DNA from: an uncultured Porticoccus sp.
Lineage (GTDB): Bacteria; Pseudomonadota; Gammaproteobacteria; Pseudomonadales; Porticoccaceae
DNA length: 6,025 nt
Direction of reading: 5' to 3'
Assembly: GCA_950063125.1 (NCBI GenBank)
Contig: CATLZI010000132.1
Span: forward strand, 1-6,025
Both the position numbers and the translations under genes were made by a program. The notes below the pieces were generated by a model. The model was not told the DNA's origin, searched no databases, and saw only the letters and a list, made by a program, of their open reading frames with translations. This document shows, piece after piece, positions 1 through 6,025 of this stretch. The number at the start of each line of letters is the position of its first letter. Position 1 is the first letter of the stretch.

Positions 1-2535
1 CTCAAGTAGGTCGTTAGCTTTTTTACGCTGCTCTTCGGTACCACTCTGAAGCACCTCCTCGAGCAAATCGCGCGCATTGTCCGGGTCGCCCATATCCACA
101 TAGGCTTCTGCCAGAACCAACTTGGTATCGGACTCGTCATCGTCACCCAGTGAATCCTCCACACTGGCGAGATCATCAAAGCCATCATTTGCTGTCCGGG
201 GTTCAGCCTGCTCAATGGTCGAGTTCTCAGACTCTGCCATTGAAAAATCCTGATCCTCAGGCAGGGCTGTGTCTTCCGTTTTGTCAGCTCCGGCCTGTAT
301 ATTTTCTGCTTTGGCGGGGTCTTCTTCATCGAAATCAATATCCTGCATACCCTCATCGATCTCAGTCGACAGTGCACCCAGGTCCATGTCCTCAAGGTCA
401 AGATCCAGATCAAAGTCCGGCTCGGTCTCCCCGGCGGATGATTGCGTATCCGGAGATGTTGAGGTCAAATCTTCATCAGCGGAAACCTTATCGGCATAGC
501 TCTCTTCGGCGGAAAATTCACTTGAAGTGAAAAGGTCAATGTCATTTAAATCACGATCTGCCGACGGCGTCACACTCTCTTCATCTTGCGGATAAGCGTC
601 ATCCTCAAGGGAGGCATTGGGGGACACATCACCCAGATCGTAATCGAGTGTCGGGGCCTCAAAGTCCGCCGAGTCCACTGAAGAATCCGTTATCTCAGTT
701 GAAGCAGCTGCCTGCTCCTCGGAATCGTCCCGGGAGCCCGATTTCCCAGGCAACAACTCTGCTTCAAGGGCCAGCGCCCGGGCATCGGCCTGGCTGTCAT
801 TGAGTTCAGCCAGTGCAACTTTTTCTGCCTCAAAGGCATCCGGGTTGTTGGCGTTGACATGTACTTCCAGCAATTTTAGACGCAACGAGCTGTCCTGTGG
901 ATCTGACTCGATGGCCTTGCGAAGAATATTTTCAGCCTGACGATAATTGCCCAGCGAGAGATAAATATCTGCTTCACCCTTGGGGTCAACGCCTTCACCA
1001 TCGCCAAGCTCGAGTTCCTCCAGGTCTTTTAAATCAGACTCATCCAGCTCTGCGGCAACCTCATGGACATACTGCTTTTCTGTCTCAGTAAAGGCTTCGG
1101 CAAGATTTTCTTCAGGTACTTCGGGTTCTTTAGGGGTGGCCAGAGTTTGAAGAGAGACCTCGTCCTGACCGTCATCATCATTTTTCCGATTACGGAAAAA
1201 CATTACCACCGCCAGTAAAAGCGCAAGTAGTGCAATCAAGGGATAAAGCAAGTAGTCCAACCATCCAGCAAGCCCCAATGACCTGTCACCTTGACCACTT
1301 TCATGAGCTGGTGCAGGTTCGGCAACGGCATTGGCTTCAACATCCGACGCTGAGGGCTCTTTTGGGGCTGAAAGCTCTTCTGTGGCTGAAGGCTCTTCTG
1401 TGGCTGAAGGCTCTTCTGCCTGAACTGCCAACTGGGTGCCGCGCAGGGAGTCATCCTGAATTTCCACCAGACGATTCATGGTGGACAACTGTTCTTCCAG
1501 GTTGGCGATACGTGTTTTCAGATCATCATTTTCACGAAGGGTCTTGTCCAGTTCCTCCTGTGCGGCTATTAACTCATCCTGTCCGGAACCAGAGGAACTG
1601 CCAGCCTCACCATCGCCATTCACGTTTCCGGTGGATTGCTCGCTGGCATCATCGGCACCCAGCGCAGCGAGCTTGAGCCGGCCTTCTCCTGCCGCCGCGG
1701 AATCAGTTGCCACTGTATCCTGGTCGATGGCATCCATCACAGGGGCCAATGCCTCGGTCTCTGTAGCTGGTATTGATTCGGGCTGATTGAGTTCAGTCCT
1801 GACCTCTGTTTGGGTCAGTGACTGGATATCACTACCCTCCGGCAACCGAAGTACGGCCCCTTTTTTCAGCAGGTTGATATTGTCATTGATGAAAGCATCG
1901 GGATTAAGCTGCTTGATGGCCGCCATGGTCTGGTTCATGGAGGTCTGCCGGGGACGAATCCGCTGGGCAATGGCCCAGACTGTATCACCGGCATTGACGC
2001 TGTATTGACCGTCACCTGCTACAGGTGACTGACTGGAGGGCATATTTGATACAGGCCTGGGCGTCGCCGAATTGCTGCGGAGCTGCGGGCCGGAACTCGC
2101 AGCCTCAATCTTTTTTGCAGCGGTTCTCTCCGAGGCATAGACCGGCAAATCGAGCAACAGGGTATATTCGCGCACCAGACGACCGGTTGGCCACTGAACC
2201 TCTACCAGAAAATTCAAATAGGGCTCGCGAATAGGTTTCTTTGAAGTAATCCGAAGCACAGGTTGGGCACGGTTTACCATATCCACTGAAAAGTTCAAAT
2301 CTGTCAGCAGAAAAAGCCTCTCAACGCCTGCATTCTTAAAATCCCTGGGGGAACCCAATCCAACCAGTATTTCGATATCAGTCAGCTCACCAATGCTGGT
2401 CAATTGAACTTCGGCATCGAGTGGTTCATTGAGGGATGAGTTCAACTTGATCTCTCCCAGCCCCAAAGCCAAAACGGTGTTAGTCAGCAACAGGCCAAGC
2501 AAGCCGGTGGTCAATATCAAGGTACGCAGCGTCAT
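1..2535 (-). CDS. fimV: FimV/HubP-family polar hub protein, type IV pilus assembly (3' end cut by window)
   Basis: The frame is open for all 845 codons from the ATG at 2535 to base 1. The start is supported by an in-frame TAA 18 nt upstream, an AGGGA ribosome site, and a signal peptide (residues 1-23, cleavage likely after VLA). The domains seen, in order, are: the FimV N-terminal domain (about 24-150, beginning LGLGEIKLNSSLNEPL, with YLNFLVEVQWPTGRLVREY at 106-124); a LysM peptidoglycan-binding domain (178-232, YSVNAGDTVWAIA); a coiled coil (about 320-371); a Glu/Pro/Ser/Ala hexapeptide repeat (about 374-396); one membrane helix (about 428-447) followed by RNRK; an acidic cytoplasmic part with a TPR-like helix pair (about 516-580) and a low-complexity Asp/Glu region (DFDLDLDLEDMDLG at 707-720); and the conserved C-terminal TPR module (803-845, TKLVLAEAYVDMGDPDNAR). 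In the family, FimV anchors to the wall and recruits pilus, signalling or chromosome-pole proteins from the cytoplasmic side. The C-terminal module is nearly complete at base 1, so the stop should be a few codons away. The name HubP is equally possible if the host uses it for flagellar or origin positioning. Confidence 0.95.
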   Translation of the reverse strand, partial: MTLRTLILTTGLLGLLLTNTVLALGLGEIKLNSSLNEPLDAEVQLTSIGELTDIEILVGLGSPRDFKNAGVERLFLLTDLNFSVDMVNRAQPVLRITSKKPIREPYLNFLVEVQWPTGRLVREYTLLLDLPVYASERTAAKKIEAASSGPQLRSNSATPRPVSNMPSSQSPVAGDGQYSVNAGDTVWAIAQRIRPRQTSMNQTMAAIKQLNPDAFINDNINLLKKGAVLRLPEGSDIQSLTQTEVRTELNQPESIPATETEALAPVMDAIDQDTVATDSAAAGEGRLKLAALGADDASEQSTGNVNGDGEAGSSSGSGQDELIAAQEELDKTLRENDDLKTRIANLEEQLSTMNRLVEIQDDSLRGTQLAVQAEEPSATEEPSATEELSAPKEPSASDVEANAVAEPAPAHESGQGDRSLGLAGWLDYLLYPLIALLALLLAVVMFFRNRKNDDDGQDEVSLQTLATPKEPEVPEENLAEAFTETEKQYVHEVAAELDESDLKDLEELELGDGEGVDPKGEADIYLSLGNYRQAENILRKAIESDPQDSSLRLKLLEVHVNANNPDAFEAEKVALAELNDSQADARALALEAELLPGKSGSRDDSEEQAAASTEITDSSVDSADFEAPTLDYDLGDVSPNASLEDDAYPQDEESVTPSADRDLNDIDLFTSSEFSAEESYADKVSADEDLTSTSPDTQSSAGETEPDFDLDLDLEDMDLGALSTEIDEGMQDIDFDEEDPAKAENIQAGADKTEDTALPEDQDFSMAESENSTIEQAEPRTANDGFDDLASVEDSLGDDDESDTKLVLAEAYVDMGDPDNARDLLEEVLQSGTEEQRKKANDLLE
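1351..1420 (-). repeat. 18-bp in-frame tandem repeat within fimV (about four copies)
   Basis: On the plus strand the unit is tgaaggctcttctgtggc. Copies lie at 1351-1368 (three differences), 1369-1386 (one difference), 1387-1404 (exact) and 1405-1420 (partial, diverging in the last bases). On the coding strand this gives successive hexapeptides of the type EEPSAT, ending near residue 396. They fall between the predicted coiled coil and the membrane helix, so they form part of the periplasmic stalk next to the membrane. The unit is a multiple of three, so gain or loss of copies would change stalk length without breaking the frame. The near identity of the middle copies suggests recent duplication. 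Confidence 0.9.
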
Positions 2536-2542
2536 AGGATAT

Positions 2543-2547
2543 TCCCT
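2543..2547 (-). promoter_or_regulatory. ribosome binding site of fimV
   Basis: AGGGA on the minus strand lies 7 nt before the ATG at 2535, a normal distance, and supports this start. The spacer (ATATCCT) ends in CCT, which could pair weakly with the AGG of the site in a three-base-pair hairpin. That is too small to claim as regulation. Confidence 0.75.
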
Positions 2548-2562
2548 GTTTTACTTTGTGAG

Positions 2563-2602
2563 ACAGTTTCCTGCCCGGATCTGAAACTTTTCAGAAAACT
2601 GT
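2563..2602 (-). repeat. nested inverted repeats in the fimV leader
   Basis: The outer arms are acagttt (2563-2569) and aaactgt (2596-2602), a perfect 7-bp match enclosing 26 nt. Inside them lies a second inverted repeat, ctgaaa (2581-2586) and tttcag (2589-2594), with a 2-bp centre. The structure starts 28 bp upstream of the fimV ATG. Transcribed, it could fold as a hairpin near the ribosome site; as DNA, either repeat could be a binding site for a dimeric regulator. Function is unknown. Confidence 0.55.
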
Positions 2603-2608
2603 TCACAC

Positions 2609-2647
2609 CTTATTAGGTTCCGTCTGCAAGTATTTATGACTAATAAG
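2609..2647 (-). repeat. inverted repeat with 8-bp arms upstream of fimV
   Basis: The arms cttattag (2609-2616) and ctaataag (2640-2647) are exact reverse complements separated by 23 bp. A centre-to-centre distance of 31 bp, about three helical turns, would put both arms on one DNA face. The candidate fimV -10 element (2629-2634) lies between them. The arms are AT-rich, so a chance match is possible. Confidence 0.5.
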
Positions 2648-2657
2648 AATTGTTCAA
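2629..2657 (-). promoter_or_regulatory. weak candidate sigma-70 promoter for fimV
   Basis: On the minus strand, TTGAAC (2657-2652) and AATACT (2634-2629) are separated by 17 bp, and each matches four of six consensus bases. Transcription would start near 2622 and give a leader of roughly 85-90 nt carrying the nested inverted repeats. An alternative pair is TTGACT (2674-2669, five of six) with AATTCT (2651-2646, three of six), also spaced 17 bp. Neither is strong; fimV may also be reached by read-through from asd. Confidence 0.25.
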
Positions 2658-2670
2658 CTGCCACGGCAGT
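2657..2670 (-). repeat. short palindrome / possible RNA hairpin between asd and fimV
   Basis: The plus-strand sequence actgccacggcagt has perfect 6-bp arms around a 2-bp centre. In minus-strand RNA the stem can extend outward through two G-U and two A-U pairs, giving a compact GC-containing hairpin. A moderately U-containing stretch (AACAATTCTTATT) follows, but with no true U-run. It could be a weak terminator, a processing site or an operator; it also abuts the candidate fimV -35. Confidence 0.45.
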
Positions 2671-2736
2671 CAAATATCGACAAATAACCAGACTGATCAA
2701 CCTGAACTATGACCGATTGCACAAAACCGGCCCCTG

Positions 2737-2762
2737 TTCAATGCAGTTAATGCTGCCTTGAA
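2737..2762 (-). terminator. imperfect hairpin after asd, possible attenuating or terminator-like element
   Basis: The arms ttcaatgcag and ctgccttgaa (plus strand) form a 10-bp stem with one mismatch and a 6-nt loop. It starts about 25 nt downstream of the asd stop codon, where a terminator would be expected. No U-run follows on the minus strand (the next bases are CAGGGGCC), so it does not meet the intrinsic-terminator pattern. Protecting the asd mRNA 3' end is another possible role. Confidence 0.3.
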
Positions 2763-2787
2763 CACGATATCAGCCCATTTTCAACCG

Positions 2788-3903
2788 TCAGGCTTCCAGT
2801 AATATGCGCAACATCCGACGCAGTGGTTCCGCGGCGCCCCATAAAAGCTGGTCGCCAACCGTAAACGCAGAGAGATATTGACTACCCATATTCATTTTAC
2901 GCAATCGTCCTACCGGCACATGCAGATGACCGTTAACCGCCGCTGGTGTCAATTCTCGCAGCGATGCCTCACGCTCATTGGGCACAACCTTAGCCCAGTC
3001 ATTGGACTCGGCGATGATGGACTCTATTTCATCCAATGGCACATCCTGAACCAGCTTTACGGTCAACGCCTGGCTGTGACAACGCATCGCACCGATACGA
3101 ACACAGATGCCGTCAACAGGGATCAGCGTGTTGCCGGAGCGGCCGAGAAGCTTGTTGGTTTCAGCCTGACCTTTCCACTCCTCCTTGCTTTGCCCGCTCT
3201 CCAACTGCACATCAATCCAGGGCAACAGACTACCCGCTAACGGTGCGCCGAAGTGATCCGTCGGCAGTGAGCCACTGCGCATCGCAGCGGCAACTTTTTG
3301 ATCAATCTCAAGAATTGCAGAGGCAGGATTGGCAAGCTCTGGTGCCACCGAGTGTTCGATAGCACCCATCTGGGCAATCAGTTCACGCATGTTCTGTGCA
3401 CCCGCACCGGATGCCGCTTGATACGTCATGGCAGAGGTCCACTCTACCAATCCTTTGTTGAACAAGCCGCCCATCGCCATCAGCATCAGACTGACGGTAC
3501 AATTGCCACCAATAAAGTTTTTGACCCCGCGACTGATGCCATCTTTGATCACCGACAGATTAACCGGGTCCAGAACAATCAGTGCATCATCGGCCATCCG
3601 CAGTGCAGAGGCGGCATCAATCCAATAGCCCCGCCAGCCAGCATTTCGCAATTGTGGATATACCGCCTTGGTGTAATCACCACCCTGGCAGGTGATGATA
3701 ATATCCATTTTTGCCAGTGATTCGACATCATTGGCATCCTGTAGCGGCGGAACATCGACGCCGACCTGAGGGCCAGGCTGACCCAGCTGGGAAGTGGTAA
3801 AGAATATGGGCTCGATCAGAGCGAAGTCATTTTCCTGCTGCATACGGTCCATCAGGACCGAACCCACCATTCCTCGCCAACCTACAAAACCAACTTTATT
3901 CAT
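2788..3903 (-). CDS. asd: aspartate-semialdehyde dehydrogenase
   Basis: This cytoplasmic enzyme (EC 1.2.1.11) reduces aspartyl-4-phosphate to aspartate semialdehyde with NADPH. The product feeds lysine and diaminopimelate, threonine and methionine synthesis, so the gene is usually essential for cell-wall formation. At 371 residues it matches the gammaproteobacterial type (E. coli, 367) along its whole length. The NADP-binding loop GWRGMVGS is at 8-15, followed by FFTTSQLGQ (34-42). The active-site cysteine is C135 in GGNCTVS, and other key motifs are YQAASG (161-166), EEWKGQAET (241-249) and the catalytic histidine H276 in RCHSQ. The end, [16 protein letters not shown], is also standard. An in-frame TAA directly before the ATG fixes the start. 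The gene lies 55 bp after leuB, so it may be read from the leu operon, from its own promoter, or both. There is no sign of damage. Confidence 0.98.
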   Translation of the reverse strand: MNKVGFVGWRGMVGSVLMDRMQQENDFALIEPIFFTTSQLGQPGPQVGVDVPPLQDANDVESLAKMDIIITCQGGDYTKAVYPQLRNAGWRGYWIDAASALRMADDALIVLDPVNLSVIKDGISRGVKNFIGGNCTVSLMLMAMGGLFNKGLVEWTSAMTYQAASGAGAQNMRELIAQMGAIEHSVAPELANPASAILEIDQKVAAAMRSGSLPTDHFGAPLAGSLLPWIDVQLESGQSKEEWKGQAETNKLLGRSGNTLIPVDGICVRIGAMRCHSQALTVKLVQDVPLDEIESIIAESNDWAKVVPNEREASLRELTPAAVNGHLHVPVGRLRKMNMGSQYLSAFTVGDQLLWGAAEPLRRMLRILLEA

Positions 3904-3915
3904 TTAATTCAACCT

Positions 3916-3945
3916 ATTATAAATTTATCAGAGAAATTACTTTAA
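3916..3945 (-). promoter_or_regulatory. candidate promoter for asd in the leuB-asd spacer
   Basis: The minus strand carries a perfect TATAAT (3921-3916) in an AT-rich 55-bp spacer. An imperfect -35, TTAAAG (3945-3940), lies 18 bp upstream, and the same hexamer is repeated directly before it (3951-3946). Transcription would start near 3909, leaving only about six nucleotides before the asd ATG and excluding the weak AGGT ribosome site at 3914-3911. Either the transcript is almost leaderless, or the TATAAT is a chance match and asd is translated from leu-operon mRNA. Confidence 0.3.
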
Positions 3946-3958
3946 CTTTAAGCATGCA

Positions 3959-5032
3959 TCAGAGTGCCGTTACTACCGCATCACCCATTTCAGCAGTGCT
4001 CACCTTTCGGGTCCCTTCAGTATAGATATCTGACGTGCGCAGTCCATTATCCAGCACAGTGCTCACAGCCTGCTCGATCGCAACGGCAGCCTCCGGGGCC
4101 TGCAGAGAGTAACGCAACATCATTGCAGCGGAGAGTATGGTTGCGAGAGGATTGGCAATGCCCAGCCCGGTAATATCCGGCGCCGAGCCGTGACAGGGTT
4201 CGTAGAGGCCTTTACCGTTCCTGTCGAGCGAAGCGGAGGGTAGCATGCCTATCGAACCGGTTAACATCGCAGCCGCATCTGACAGGATGTCACCAAACAT
4301 GTTGCCAGTGACAATCACATCAAACTGCTTGGGCGCCTTGATCAGCTGCATGGCAGCATTATCCACATACATGTGACTCAGCTCTACATCCGGATAGTCA
4401 CTTGCCAGCGCTTGCATCACTTCTCGCCAGAGAATAGTGGCCTCCAGCACATTGGCCTTGTCCACGGAACAGACCCGGCGACTGCGCACTCTAGCGGCCT
4501 CAAATGCCAGCTTGCCGATACGAACAATTTCGGATTCCGAATATTTATAGGTGTTGAAGCCCTCGCGTTCACCATTTTCCAGCACCCGGATACCCCGGGG
4601 TTCGCCGAAATAGATACCGCCAGTCAACTCGCGAACAATCAGGATGTCCAGACCAGACACAATTTCCGGTTTCAGGGAGGAAGCCCCTGCCAGTTGAGGG
4701 TAGAGAATCGCAGGCCGCAGATTGCCGAACAACCCCAGGCCCGAGCGCAGCTTGAGCAAACCTTTCTCGGGACGTAGCTGCCTGTCGACCCCATCCCACT
4801 CGGGCCCCCCAACTGAGCCCATCAAAATGGCATCACTCTGACCTGCTTTTTCCAAGGTCGCTTCAGGGCAGGGGTCCCCCACCGCATCGTAGGCGGCTCC
4901 ACCCAACAGGCCCTCTTCAAATTGCAGGCCGAGATGGAACCTTTCATCAATTCGATGCAGCACCTTAGTGGCTTCATTGACGATTTCGGGACCAATATGA
5001 TCCCCCTTCAATATCAGTACTTTTCTACTCAC
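3959..5032 (-). CDS. leuB: 3-isopropylmalate dehydrogenase
   Basis: This enzyme (EC 1.1.1.85) oxidises 3-isopropylmalate with NAD+ and decarboxylates it to 2-oxoisocaproate, the third leucine-specific step. It acts in the cytoplasm, normally as a dimer. The 357 residues cover the whole family. Visible motifs are SVGGPEWD (73-80), the substrate arginines in [15 protein letters not shown] (93-107) and [11 protein letters not shown] (133-143, catalytic Y141), catalytic lysine K192 in DKANVL, metal-binding aspartates D224, D248 and D252 ([13 protein letters not shown]), and the NAD loop [10 protein letters not shown] (278-287). The start is GTG: the only in-frame codons between the leuD TAA and this GTG are AGG, ATT, ACC and GCA, and a good ribosome site precedes it. 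The N-terminal motif reads LKGDHIGPE where bacterial LeuB usually has LPGDGIGPE. It follows leuD by 12 nt, so co-transcription is nearly certain. Confidence 0.98.
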   Translation of the reverse strand: MSRKVLILKGDHIGPEIVNEATKVLHRIDERFHLGLQFEEGLLGGAAYDAVGDPCPEATLEKAGQSDAILMGSVGGPEWDGVDRQLRPEKGLLKLRSGLGLFGNLRPAILYPQLAGASSLKPEIVSGLDILIVRELTGGIYFGEPRGIRVLENGEREGFNTYKYSESEIVRIGKLAFEAARVRSRRVCSVDKANVLEATILWREVMQALASDYPDVELSHMYVDNAAMQLIKAPKQFDVIVTGNMFGDILSDAAAMLTGSIGMLPSASLDRNGKGLYEPCHGSAPDITGLGIANPLATILSAAMMLRYSLQAPEAAVAIEQAVSTVLDNGLRTSDIYTEGTRKVSTAEMGDAVVTAL

Positions 5033-5040
5033 TGCGGTAA

Positions 5041-5046
5041 TCCTTT
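5041..5046 (-). promoter_or_regulatory. ribosome binding site of leuB, overlapping the leuD stop
   Basis: AAAGGA on the minus strand shares two bases with the leuD TAA and lies 8 nt before the GTG start. It decides the start in favour of GTG at 5032, and the overlap suggests that ribosomes ending leuD help start leuB. Confidence 0.8.
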
Positions 5047-5692
5047 ATTTGATGGCATGGAACAGCCACGGACAACGTATCTCTTGCTGTGCCTCATAGG
5101 CACGAATGGCGTCCGCTTCTTTCAGGGTCAGACCGATTTCATCTAGCCCTTCCAGCAAACACTGCTTGTAAAACGGGTCAATTTCAAAGGAGAGCTCTTC
5201 GCCATCTGGCTTGATCAACCGTTGGCGAGGCAGATCCACGGTCAACTGATAGCCAGGATTCTGTTCAGCCTCAGAGAACAAATCATTAACAATATTTTCA
5301 TTTAAAACAATAGGTAGTAATCCATTTTTAAAGCAGTTATTAAAGAATATATCGGCATAACTGGGAGCAATAATCACCCTGAACCCGTAGTCTTCCAGAG
5401 CCCAGGGCGCATGTTCACGACTGGAACCACAACCAAAGTTTTCCCGAGCCAGCAGGATGGAAGCTCCCTGATAGCGAGGCCAATTGAGTGGAAAATCTGG
5501 ATTGAGGGGTCGCTCACGACCGTCCTGCCCAGGTTGACCTTCATCGAGATAACGCAGTTCATCAAACAGATTGGGACCAAACCCGGTACGCTTGATCGAC
5601 TTCAAAAACTGTTTTGGAATGATCATGTCGGTATCGACGTTGGCCCTGTCCATTGGGGCCACCAGCCCTTTATGTACGGTAAACACTTTCAT
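5045..5692 (-). CDS. leuD: 3-isopropylmalate dehydratase (isopropylmalate isomerase) small subunit
   Basis: LeuD is the small 'swivel' subunit that pairs with LeuC to form the cytoplasmic isomerase (EC 4.2.1.33), which interconverts 2- and 3-isopropylmalate in leucine synthesis. The 215 residues are slightly longer than E. coli LeuD (about 200) and close to pseudomonad forms. The N-terminal substrate-region motif [16 protein letters not shown] is at 18-33, the family hallmark [14 protein letters not shown] at 86-99, and a conserved block, [17 protein letters not shown], at 112-128. The ATG overlaps the leuC TGA as ATGA, the usual sign of translational coupling between two subunits of one enzyme. 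AGAGGA lies 7 nt upstream. Codons 115-137 are unusually AT-rich although the protein sequence there is ordinary. The frame is intact. Confidence 0.98.
   Translation of the reverse strand: MKVFTVHKGLVAPMDRANVDTDMIIPKQFLKSIKRTGFGPNLFDELRYLDEGQPGQDGRERPLNPDFPLNWPRYQGASILLARENFGCGSSREHAPWALEDYGFRVIIAPSYADIFFNNCFKNGLLPIVLNENIVNDLFSEAEQNPGYQLTVDLPRQRLIKPDGEELSFEIDPFYKQCLLEGLDEIGLTLKEADAIRAYEAQQEIRCPWLFHAIK
5281..5350 (-). other. AT-rich codon island inside leuD
   Basis: By count this 70-bp stretch has 13 G or C bases (about 19%), against visibly balanced composition on either side. It encodes residues 115-137, which look normal for the family. The codons are consistently the AT-rich synonyms (ATA, TTA, CTA, GGA, AAT, GTT), while the rest of the gene favours CTG, CTC and TTG for leucine. 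Possible reasons are a translational slow point, an internal promoter for leuB-asd, or a recombined segment. No strong promoter pair is visible. Confidence 0.7.
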
Positions 5693-6025
5693 GCCATGTT
5701 CCTCTGGTTCAACGAACGAACATCTGTAATATGGCCTGCAATAGCGGCGGCGGCAGCCATGGCAGGACTGAGCAGATGAGTACGACCACCGTTACCCTGG
5801 CGTCCTTCAAAATTCCGGTTGGACGTTGAAGCACAGTGTTCGCCCGCACCGAGTTTGTCGGCATTCATGGCCAGGCACATGGAACACCCGGGCTCGCGCC
5901 ACTCAAAACCGGCCTCCTGGAAGACCGCATCAAGTCCTTCCGCTTCGGCCTGCAGCTTGATCACCCCGCTGCCGGGCACGACCATTGCACTGACCGAATC
6001 GTGGACGTGGTGGCCTCGAAGCACC
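5689..6025 (-). CDS. leuC: 3-isopropylmalate dehydratase large subunit, C-terminal part (5' end outside window)
   Basis: This is the aconitase-type large subunit that carries the 4Fe-4S cluster of isopropylmalate isomerase and works with LeuD. Only the last 111 complete codons are present, and the frame is open through the window edge. The codon at 6022-6024 is an internal GTG, not a start. The fragment contains AMVVPGSG, then [22 protein letters not shown] (two of the three cluster cysteines, coded at 5875-5886), [14 protein letters not shown] and [16 protein letters not shown], all standard for the family. The third cluster cysteine should lie just upstream, outside the window. The protein runs several residues beyond the E. 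coli end (SLNQRNMA), and its TGA overlaps the leuD ATG. Confidence 0.97.
   Translation of the reverse strand, partial: VLRGHHVHDSVSAMVVPGSGVIKLQAEAEGLDAVFQEAGFEWREPGCSMCLAMNADKLGAGEHCASTSNRNFEGRQGNGGRTHLLSPAMAAAAAIAGHITDVRSLNQRNMA
5700..5705 (-). promoter_or_regulatory. ribosome binding site of leuD, inside the leuC 3' end
   Basis: AGAGGA on the minus strand lies 7 nt before the leuD ATG, within the last codons of leuC. Together with the ATGA overlap it supports the chosen leuD start and coupled translation. Confidence 0.75.

Larger units (their letters stand above)
2536..2787 (-). other. asd-fimV intergenic region, non-coding, rich in inverted repeats
   Basis: No credible gene lies in these 252 bp: open frames on both strands are short and resemble no recognised family. 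The region should hold the end of the asd transcript and the promoter and leader of fimV. Four separate inverted repeats are visible at 2563-2602, 2609-2647, 2657-2670 and 2737-2762. None is followed by a clear T-run on the minus strand, so I cannot name a standard intrinsic terminator. In Pseudomonas this position holds usg, an asd-like paralogue, and no remnant of it is recognisable here. Confidence 0.7.

Noticed and set aside
1351..1420. Repeats considered as a CRISPR array
   Set aside because: The copies are contiguous with no spacers and encode in-frame hexapeptides of FimV.
1236..1454. Minus-strand frame of 72 codons with a repeated QPQKS pattern
   Set aside because: It is an out-of-frame reading of the 18-bp tandem repeat inside fimV; the periodicity belongs to the repeat, not to a separate gene.
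1230..2008. Open frames on the plus strand opposite fimV (1230-1676, 1478-1786, 1787-2008), also 150-530 and 269-499
   Set aside because: They are antisense shadows of a well-supported FimV frame. Their translations are low-complexity Ser/Pro/His/Arg-rich, show no recognisable domain and have no convincing ribosome sites.
2603..2680. CRP/Vfr-like half site (TGTGAA) and a sigma-54-like TGGCAG upstream of fimV
   Set aside because: Neither has its second half at the required spacing, so neither can be supported.
2878..3720. Plus-strand frames opposite asd (2878-3240, 3036-3362, 3298-3720, 3428-3628)
   Set aside because: They overlap one another and a full-length conserved Asd; the products resemble nothing and are explained by codon bias on the opposite strand.
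3964..5779. Plus-strand frames opposite leuB and leuD (3964-4173, 4373-4777, 4922-5146, 5411-5779) and alternative minus frames at 4569-4799 and 5374-5580
   Set aside because: All lie within leuB, leuD or leuC coding sequence in other frames and show no family features.
1..6025. A previously undescribed gene system in the window
   Set aside because: Every coding stretch is accounted for by leuC, leuD, leuB, asd or fimV, with no extra gene, mobile element or RNA gene. The locus is a conserved housekeeping region.

Overview
This window holds a compact block of core genes from a gammaproteobacterium. All of them lie on the minus strand, so transcription runs from high to low coordinates: leuC (C-terminal end only), leuD, leuB, asd, then fimV, which lacks only its extreme 3' end. 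The order leuC-leuD-leuB-asd-fimV is the arrangement known from Pseudomonas and relatives. The protein sequences, moderate base composition and short spacers fit a non-enteric gammaproteobacterium of the Pseudomonas / Cellvibrio / marine-oligotroph kind. Genus-level placement is inference and is weak. The second asd-like gene (usg) that sits between asd and fimV in Pseudomonas is absent here, as is the small methyltransferase-like gene that Pseudomonas has between leuD and leuB.

Layout: 5689-6025 encodes the end of the isopropylmalate isomerase large subunit. It overlaps the small-subunit gene leuD (5045-5692) by ATGA. A 12-nt gap leads to leuB (3959-5032, GTG start), then a 55-bp AT-rich spacer with a possible promoter leads to asd (2788-3903). 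A 252-bp non-coding region crowded with inverted repeats separates asd from fimV (1-2535). FimV shows the full family architecture: signal peptide, periplasmic FimV domain, LysM, coiled coil, one membrane segment, acidic cytoplasmic region with TPR-like helices, and the conserved C-terminal TPR module. The reading frame is open to base 1 and the C-terminal module is nearly finished there, so the stop codon is probably only a few codons outside the window. truA would be the expected next gene.

LeuC and LeuD form the isomerase that converts 2-isopropylmalate to 3-isopropylmalate, and LeuB oxidises the product towards leucine. Asd makes aspartate semialdehyde, the branch point to lysine, diaminopimelate (for peptidoglycan), threonine and methionine. 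FimV is an inner-membrane, peptidoglycan-binding polar organiser needed for type IV pili; its link to the others is conserved gene order, not a shared pathway.

I see no mobile element, RNA gene, CRISPR array, defence system or other novel gene system. The points worth a second look are modest: the structured asd-fimV leader, an 18-bp in-frame tandem repeat in fimV, a sharply AT-rich codon island inside leuD, an unusual N-terminal motif in LeuB, and a promoter that would leave asd almost leaderless.
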